Source of the DNA: Actinomycetes bacterium
GTDB lineage: Bacteria > Actinomycetota > Acidimicrobiia > Acidimicrobiales > JABEUL01
Reading direction: 5' to 3'
Length of the DNA stretch: 50,167 nt
NCBI GenBank assembly: GCA_021777355.1
Contig: JAJYDO010000008.1
Location: 1-50,167 of the forward strand
Shown here in pieces: positions 45,292-50,167 of the stretch (the first letter of the stretch is position 1; every line of letters begins with the position of its first letter). Both the position numbers and the translations under genes were made by a program. The notes beneath the pieces were generated by a model. The model made no database searches. It saw only the letters and a program-made list of their open reading frames with translations, and was not told the DNA's origin.

Positions 45292-46686
45292 GTGGCAAAA
45301 ATCGAAATCGTGGCTGTTGAGGAGGGTTCAGCGGCAGAAATAGCCGGAATCCAAAGTGGCGATGAGCTCATTAATATAAATGGGAGGCAACCTCGCGACA
45401 TTCTAGAATATCGCCAGCTTATTGATTCCAATAAAGTCGCGATTGAAATTCGCCGCAAGGGCGAGAGCCAAAAGATTGAAGTTGATCGTGACTTTGGTGA
45501 ATTAATGGGAATGGAAGTGGCTTCGTCGGTTTTTGACAAAGTGCGGACTTGTGACAACCATTGTGAGTTTTGCTTTATCTACCAGTTGCCAAAGGGAATG
45601 CGCAAAAGTCTGTATCAAAAAGATGATGACTACCGCCTTTCTTTTCTTTATGGAAATTTCACTACTCTCACAAGATTTACGGAATCAGACTTTGAACGTG
45701 TGACAACAGAGGGCCTTTCTCCCCTTTTTGTATCGATTCATGCAACTGATCCACATGTGCGAGCTGATATGTTACGAAACAAGAGAGGCGCAATTAGCCT
45801 CCGCTGGCTTAGGCATCTATTGGCAAACGGCATCGAAGTGCATGGACAGGTAGTTGTTTGCCCTGGGGTAAATGACGGGACAATTCTCGAAGATACGCTT
45901 GCCAGTGTACTTGAGCATTACTCGCAGTTGAAAAGTCTCGCTCTGGTTCCCCTTGGCATAAGTGACTATACTCCTAAATCTTCATCTCGCATGCGTCCAC
46001 ATACTAAAAGTGAAGCAGAAGCAATAATTGATTTAACCTTAGAATGGCAGGAGATCTTCAATAGGACCCTATCCCACCCCATGGTTTATGCCAGCGATGA
46101 GTATTTCCTGATTGCCAAGCGGGAGTTTCCTGATGCGCAAATCTATAAATGCAGCGAACAAATTGAAAACGGGGTCGGGCTAACTTCGAATTTCATTAAG
46201 CAGTGGCTTGGACAAAAAGAAAAGGTCCATTCATATAAGTCAGGATTTTTCCAGTGGGTAGACGGTGCTCCAAGTGGGAGCTACAGGCCGAAATTATCTC
46301 CGGGAACGTCTCTTGAAGACAGTTATGAAAAATTGAAGGGCAGTTCAGGCCGCATCAAGGTTTTGACGGGGGAGTATGGAAAGCTGATATTGGATTCTTT
46401 GATATCTGATTCTAAATTTAGTCGGGTTGATATTTGTGCGATTAGAAATGAATATTTCGGTGGGAATATTGGCGTGGCGGGGTTATTGACTGGTTTGGAC
46501 ATAAATAGAACTCTTGTTAGTTATTCAGATGACGACATATTTCTGCTTCCCGATGTCTGTCTGAATGAGGGTAGATTCTTAGACGGAATGAGCGCTGAAG
46601 AATTAAATAAACCAGTAGTAATTGTTCCAACTAACGGTTTTCATTTAAGAGAAGCACTTGAGTTTTTGAATTCCGAGACAATGTAG
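45292..46686 (+). CDS. PDZ-radical SAM protein, DUF512 family
   Basis: The 464-residue protein starts with a PDZ-like domain (about 1-65, EEGSAAEIAGIQSGDELININ), followed by a radical SAM-type cluster CX3CX2C in CDNHCEFCF, then PKGMRKSLYQKDDDYRLSFLYGNFTTLTR, which is characteristic of the DUF512 family. The C-terminus is the DUF512 domain (IKVLTGEYGKLIL and GGNIGVAGLLTG). Function is unknown, although the gene is conserved beside der in many actinobacteria and clostridia, suggesting a link to ribosome assembly or tRNA/rRNA modification (inference). The start is GTG. The stop is directly followed by the der ATG. Confidence 0.9.
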   Translation: MAKIEIVAVEEGSAAEIAGIQSGDELININGRQPRDILEYRQLIDSNKVAIEIRRKGESQKIEVDRDFGELMGMEVASSVFDKVRTCDNHCEFCFIYQLPKGMRKSLYQKDDDYRLSFLYGNFTTLTRFTESDFERVTTEGLSPLFVSIHATDPHVRADMLRNKRGAISLRWLRHLLANGIEVHGQVVVCPGVNDGTILEDTLASVLEHYSQLKSLALVPLGISDYTPKSSSRMRPHTKSEAEAIIDLTLEWQEIFNRTLSHPMVYASDEYFLIAKREFPDAQIYKCSEQIENGVGLTSNFIKQWLGQKEKVHSYKSGFFQWVDGAPSGSYRPKLSPGTSLEDSYEKLKGSSGRIKVLTGEYGKLILDSLISDSKFSRVDICAIRNEYFGGNIGVAGLLTGLDINRTLVSYSDDDIFLLPDVCLNEGRFLDGMSAEELNKPVVIVPTNGFHLREALEFLNSETM

Positions 46687-48033
46687 ATGGCAATAGATTT
46701 AGGAAAAGTCGTGATTGTCGGCAGGCCAAATGTCGGAAAATCTACTTTAGTTAACCGGCTATGCGGTTCTAGGCAGGCAATCGTTGAGCATTTACCCGGA
46801 GTAACTAGAGACCGAGTAGAAAGAGATGTCCAGTGGAGCGGATACAACTTTAAGGTTGTTGATACTGGCGGATGGTTGCAATTAGGAAGCGCCCTTGATC
46901 AAAAAGTCTCTGGACAAGTGCAAGTTGCAATGGATGATGCAGACTTAATTTTGATGGTCACGGATGGAACTGTCGGAATCACCGATGAGGACCTTCAGTT
47001 CGCAAGATTAGTTAAAAGGGTGAAAAAACCCGTCATTCCAATTGCAAATAAGGTAGATTCAATCAATCAAGAAGCGGAGGCCTGGTTGGTATCCAAACTG
47101 GGATTGGGCCAGCCGGTACTAGTCAGTGCGATTCACGGACGAGGAACCGGAGATTTACTTGACCAAATCGTTGAAGTTCTAAAAGTCAATCAAGACCCTT
47201 CTCGTGAATTACCAGATGCCCAATTGCAAGAACAGAGCGACGAAAATCCTGAACCGATGGAACAAATATTAAAAGTTGCAATTGTAGGGAGACCAAATGT
47301 GGGGAAATCCACCCTTTTTAACCGACTGGCCGGACAAGAACGTGCAATTGTTCACGACATGCCCGGGACGACCAGAGATACTGTTGACACAATCGTAGAA
47401 TTTGGAGGCAATACCTGGAAACTTCTCGACACGGCAGGTATGAGGAGAAAATCTAAGATAGACACAGGAACCGAACACTATTCGGTTGTAAGAGCGCTTA
47501 AGGCAGTCGATGAAAGCGACATAGTTCTATTTGTAATTGATTCAACACAAGGAGTTACCCACCAGGATCAGCGGCTTGCCGAGCGAATTGACAATTCAGG
47601 TTCACCTATCGTAATAGTTTGCAACAAATGGGATCTTTTAAATGTCGACGAGAAAATGGCAGTGCGTAGGGAGGTTGAGGATAAATTGGCATTTGTTGGC
47701 TACAGCCCATTAATTTCAGTTTCTGCACTGTATGGGAGAGGTGTTTTAAAACTCCCTCAATTAATTGATAAGGCAAAAGACGCGTATCAAAGGAGAATCC
47801 CTACCGCAATTCTAAATGAAGCCATAAGTAAGGCTCAAATAAAGCATCCTTCTCCGCAAGGGAAAATCCTCTATGGAGTCCAGGGAGCAACTGATCCTCC
47901 AACTATCACCTTATTTGCCAATCGTAGATTGCCAACTTCTTGGTTACGATACCTTGAGCACCAACTTAGAGACGAGTTTGACTTGGCGGGATCACCGGTT
48001 AAATTGCGAGTGAGAATCAGGGGAGGTAATTAG
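46687..48033 (+). CDS. der: ribosome assembly GTPase Der (EngA)
   Basis: Der has two tandem GTPase domains and a KH-like C-terminal domain, and is needed for 50S subunit maturation. Both G1 motifs are GRPNVGKST; G3 is DTGG in the first and DTAG in the second; G4 is NKVD and NKWD. The KH-like domain begins near 355 (RRIPTAILNEAISKAQ). The length (448) is normal. It lacks the cytidylate kinase fusion found in some actinobacteria. The ATG directly follows the DUF512 stop. Confidence 0.98.
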   Translation: MAIDLGKVVIVGRPNVGKSTLVNRLCGSRQAIVEHLPGVTRDRVERDVQWSGYNFKVVDTGGWLQLGSALDQKVSGQVQVAMDDADLILMVTDGTVGITDEDLQFARLVKRVKKPVIPIANKVDSINQEAEAWLVSKLGLGQPVLVSAIHGRGTGDLLDQIVEVLKVNQDPSRELPDAQLQEQSDENPEPMEQILKVAIVGRPNVGKSTLFNRLAGQERAIVHDMPGTTRDTVDTIVEFGGNTWKLLDTAGMRRKSKIDTGTEHYSVVRALKAVDESDIVLFVIDSTQGVTHQDQRLAERIDNSGSPIVIVCNKWDLLNVDEKMAVRREVEDKLAFVGYSPLISVSALYGRGVLKLPQLIDKAKDAYQRRIPTAILNEAISKAQIKHPSPQGKILYGVQGATDPPTITLFANRRLPTSWLRYLEHQLRDEFDLAGSPVKLRVRIRGGN

Positions 48034-48222
48034 GTGATGTCGCATGCAAATTACCTGGATGAACCCGAATCGGAAGAAGATTCAAGTGAAATACCTGAAG
48101 GAGAGCCTGGCAACTCCCCGGTACCGTGGCACTTTAAGGCATTTTTAGTAGTTACTGTAATTTATCTCATCTATAGGACCTATCAAGGAACTGAATGGAT
48201 AATCCATCATTTCCGACTTTGA
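48034..48222 (+). CDS. small single-pass membrane protein downstream of der
   Basis: This 62-residue protein has an acidic, proline-containing N-terminus (about 1-30, DEPESEEDSSEIPEGEPGN), then one hydrophobic helix (about 34-50, HFKAFLVVTVIYLIYRTY) and a short histidine-containing end. I recognise no family. GGAGG precedes the GTG by a good distance, and the gene follows the der stop with no gap, which supports real translation. An alternative ATG lies one codon later. A charged tail plus helix could recruit a partner to the membrane. Confidence 0.65.
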   Translation: MMSHANYLDEPESEEDSSEIPEGEPGNSPVPWHFKAFLVVTVIYLIYRTYQGTEWIIHHFRL

Positions 48223-48366
48223 CCCAATACCTGGATAGGTGGAACATGAATATTATGGTTGAAGCTTTTCTTAAGTGCAACTTGTTAAACTTATGTGACT
48301 GGAAACTTGGCCCTTGGCCAGAAGAAAGGTTTTTACGGTTAGTAAAACAATGGAGGAATATTTAAC

Positions 48367-49269
48367 TTGAAACATAATTGCTTGGCTTTCGCACTGGTTA
48401 TTTTGGCTATCGTTGCGACTGCCTGTACTGGAAATACTCCTGATGTCACCCCCACAACGACCCAACCAATTATTTTGAATCCTGCAGCGATACTTCCATT
48501 GCCGCAAAATACATTGGCTGAAGCTGCGCCATTATTTAATGGTGGAGTATGGATACTCTCTGGCACAAATAATGCAAAAAGTATTTCTGAATATGACGTA
48601 AATTCCCACAGCGTTGTGAATAAAGTCCCAGTAAGCTCCAGTTCGGAAACTATAGCCACAGTTAGCGGAGCATACCTTGCCTTAGGCACAGGTACCACAA
48701 AATTTTCAGGTGCACTTTATATTTATGATGGTATTACAGGAGAGCTAATGCATATTATTGCTATGCCGGGCTCGGTTACATCCATCTCGTCATCACAGCA
48801 GCTAAATATAATCTATGCGCTAGTTAATGTTCCAAATGCACGGTCAATTGTGTCGGTTGATCTAACGACTTTCAAGGTGGAAAAATCTTTTCCTGTTGCC
48901 TCAAATGCCACCTCCATCAGTATCGGTGTTGACCCGAAAACAATGTTTGTCTTACAAGGTGACGGCGTAGTAGATAGCATATCTTCAAGTGACGGAACCA
49001 TATCGAGCCAGTTAAAGGCAGGAGATACTGGAACTTCGCTTGCACTAAGCAATAACTTGGTTAATTTATTGGTTTTAAAGTGTGCAATATCCGTATGCAA
49101 TATTGCTGTTGTTAATACATCAACCGACCAGGTCGAGGCCGCGCTCCCGGCGCCACAGGGTTGTGTGGCAATTCAGTTTTCTGCCGGAGGAACATTATTG
49201 TACGATGTTGTTTCATATGGAAATGTTTCGAATCTGCAAATCTATGACGTGCACAAATATGTTTCGTAA
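48367..49269 (+). CDS. lipoprotein with propeller-like repeats
   Basis: A signal sequence ends at a lipobox with Cys20 (ILAIVATAC), followed by a threonine/proline-rich spacer. The remaining ~260 residues are rich in beta-strand and repeat a loose pattern of hydrophobic strand, Asp/Asn turn and D-V/L-T, for example SISEYDVNSHSVVNKVPV, ALYIYDGITGELMHII, SIVSVDLTTFKVEKSFPV and VDSISSSDGTISSQL. This resembles YVTN/WD40-type beta-propeller blades (inference). No enzyme motif is seen. GGAGG precedes the TTG start by about ten bases. It probably acts outside the cell, as a surface or binding protein. Confidence 0.7.
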   Translation: MKHNCLAFALVILAIVATACTGNTPDVTPTTTQPIILNPAAILPLPQNTLAEAAPLFNGGVWILSGTNNAKSISEYDVNSHSVVNKVPVSSSSETIATVSGAYLALGTGTTKFSGALYIYDGITGELMHIIAMPGSVTSISSSQQLNIIYALVNVPNARSIVSVDLTTFKVEKSFPVASNATSISIGVDPKTMFVLQGDGVVDSISSSDGTISSQLKAGDTGTSLALSNNLVNLLVLKCAISVCNIAVVNTSTDQVEAALPAPQGCVAIQFSAGGTLLYDVVSYGNVSNLQIYDVHKYVS

Positions 49270-49618
49270 GGGCATAATCAGGAATCCAAAATGTGAAAGG
49301 TTGTGCTCGAATAAAATTGCAGGCGGCCAGTGCTTGATGCGTTGAAAAATTTGTAATGAGTGATTTTAGGAAGTCACCACTAAGCAGTAGTTAATCTGGT
49401 TCAAAACTTAAAAAAAGGAGCAACTGCGGACTTCTTTGGATTACCCTAGAACATCACACATAGTAGGGGTAATTCTTCTTTAACACTTTATCTAACAGAG
49501 GTGCAGGTGGTGCGAAAACTCTTTTACAGAAGAAACTCACTCAGAACCTCATCACTTCAACATTTGCAGATAGCTTATCGCTAAGAGAAAGTGCATTTTT
49601 GATTGCCAATAGAGGCTA
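49270..49618. other. intergenic region with no supported gene
   Basis: This convergent gap lies between the lipoprotein and the membrane protein on the opposite strand. A run of seven A bases followed by GGAG (about 49410-49420) and a later short frame of about 24 codons starting with GTG near 49510 are not enough to call a gene. I see no hairpin followed by a T-run. Confidence 0.4.
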
Positions 49619-50167
49619 TTAGCCATTTGGAAGCGTGAGAATCACGGCATTTACGTAGGCCACAGCTGAGATCAGGATTGTTAACCAGAAAATCCATGTA
49701 AGTACTTGGGAACGAAGTTTGGTGTCAGAAGGATCCTTGAATGCCTTGCGTATTTTCGCAATCGGTTCGATTATCGATACCTTTTTGGATAGCAGCGCCT
49801 CTATTCCAATGCCACCTGCTATCAAAAGGGCTGCTTCCATTGAAATTCTATATCTTGCTAGATAGCCAGCCAGCACAATCGTCAGAGTAGTTATGATCGG
49901 AAATATCAGGATTGGCAGATATGGTATTGTTTTGCGGCGCATGGAAACAATTGCAACTCCCAAAAGACCAAAGAGAAAGTAGTCCGAAATGAAGGCGATC
50001 GTCTGAATCCATAAGGGCCAGGCAGTCGTTATCTCTGAAGGGTCCCAAGAATTCTGATTAACCGGATTTACTAAGTGCCAGGTCCTCAATACCCTAGCCA
50101 AGACTACATTTGGAACTTGATTCCTGTTAGACCAAATATAGTGGTAAACAATGTGCCTAAGAGCATA
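49619..50167 (-). CDS. GT39-like membrane glycosyltransferase, C-terminal part only (cut by window edge)
   Basis: The frame is open through the right edge of the window, so only the C-terminal 182 residues are seen. The visible part starts with a soluble-looking segment ending NVVLARVLRTWHLVNPVNQ, which resembles the region before the last helices of ArnT/PMT-type family 39 enzymes. About four hydrophobic segments follow (FLFGLLGVAIV, PILIFPIITTLTIVLAGY, AALLIAGGIGIEAL and IFWLTILISAVAYV). I infer a polyprenyl-phosphate-sugar-dependent membrane glycosyltransferase. This rests on fold-level resemblance, and the catalytic part lies outside the window. Confidence 0.6.
   Translation of the reverse strand, partial: YALRHIVYHYIWSNRNQVPNVVLARVLRTWHLVNPVNQNSWDPSEITTAWPLWIQTIAFISDYFLFGLLGVAIVSMRRKTIPYLPILIFPIITTLTIVLAGYLARYRISMEAALLIAGGIGIEALLSKKVSIIEPIAKIRKAFKDPSDTKLRSQVLTWIFWLTILISAVAYVNAVILTLPNG

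Noticed and set aside
48225-48330. Hairpins around ACCT-GGAT-AGGT and TTGGCCCTTGGCC as a der-operon terminator
   Set aside because: The stems are four to five pairs at best and no T-run follows.

Overview
The window looks like a piece of an actinobacterial chromosome with unusually low G+C (mid-40s by eye). The gene order supports this: glmU-prs-rplY-pth-mfd-(SurA-like)-mazG-eno-ftsB, DUF501-ppx, acpP-rnc-mutM, smc-ftsY, DUF512-der, and a galE2/acyltransferase pair like Rv0501/Rv0502 of Mycobacterium. The low G+C together with this order suggests class Acidimicrobiia; this is inference, since no rRNA is present. GTG and TTG starts are frequent. I found no rRNA, tRNA, CRISPR array, transposase or phage gene.

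Layout. 1-1931: an acyl-CoA dehydrogenase pseudogene (in-frame stop, no normal start) and a long non-coding gap. 1932-13465 (+): a housekeeping run: glmU (lacking the acetyltransferase active-site part), prs, rplY/ctc, pth (probable CTG start), mfd, a SurA-like lipoprotein, a methylase-MazG fusion, eno and ftsB. 13462-19541 (+): a six-gene molybdenum hydroxylase cassette (form II CoxL, CoxS, CoxM, XdhC, a MocA-like nucleotidyltransferase, and a membrane-anchored CoxG). It sits without a gap between ftsB and a fused DUF501-Ppx gene (19560-20966). 20974-22923 (-): a secreted S15-family lipoprotein peptidase with a good promoter. 22924-23399: an AT-rich gap.

23400-29820: a glycan/envelope block. 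It holds a GT4 glycosyltransferase fused to an intact PilZ c-di-GMP-binding domain (+), then on the minus strand a two-domain GT2 glycosyltransferase, an unknown 157-aa protein, a divergent GT4-like protein and an MFS transporter. 29924-31659 (+): a class V aminotransferase coupled to a GNAT acetyltransferase. 31693-35579 (-): acpP-rnc-mutM-acyltransferase-SDR. 35716-41872 (+): smc, ftsY, mscL and a Gfo/Idh/MocA dehydrogenase. 41878-42330 (-): a DUF2510 membrane protein. 42547-48222 (+): a serine hydrolase, an AGPS-like flavoprotein, a PDZ-radical-SAM DUF512 protein, der and a small membrane protein. 48367-49269 (+): a propeller-like lipoprotein. 49619-50167 (-): the C-terminal part of a GT39-like membrane protein cut by the window edge.

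Most of the window is core biology: cell-wall precursor and PRPP synthesis, translation, transcription-coupled repair, glycolysis, division, fatty-acid carrier, RNA processing and chromosome segregation. The parts most worth pursuing are the molybdenum hydroxylase cassette wired into the eno-ftsB/DUF501-ppx locus, the c-di-GMP-responsive glycosyltransferase beside a divergent glycan operon, and the short GlmU, which implies that the acetyl-transfer step of UDP-GlcNAc synthesis is done by another protein.
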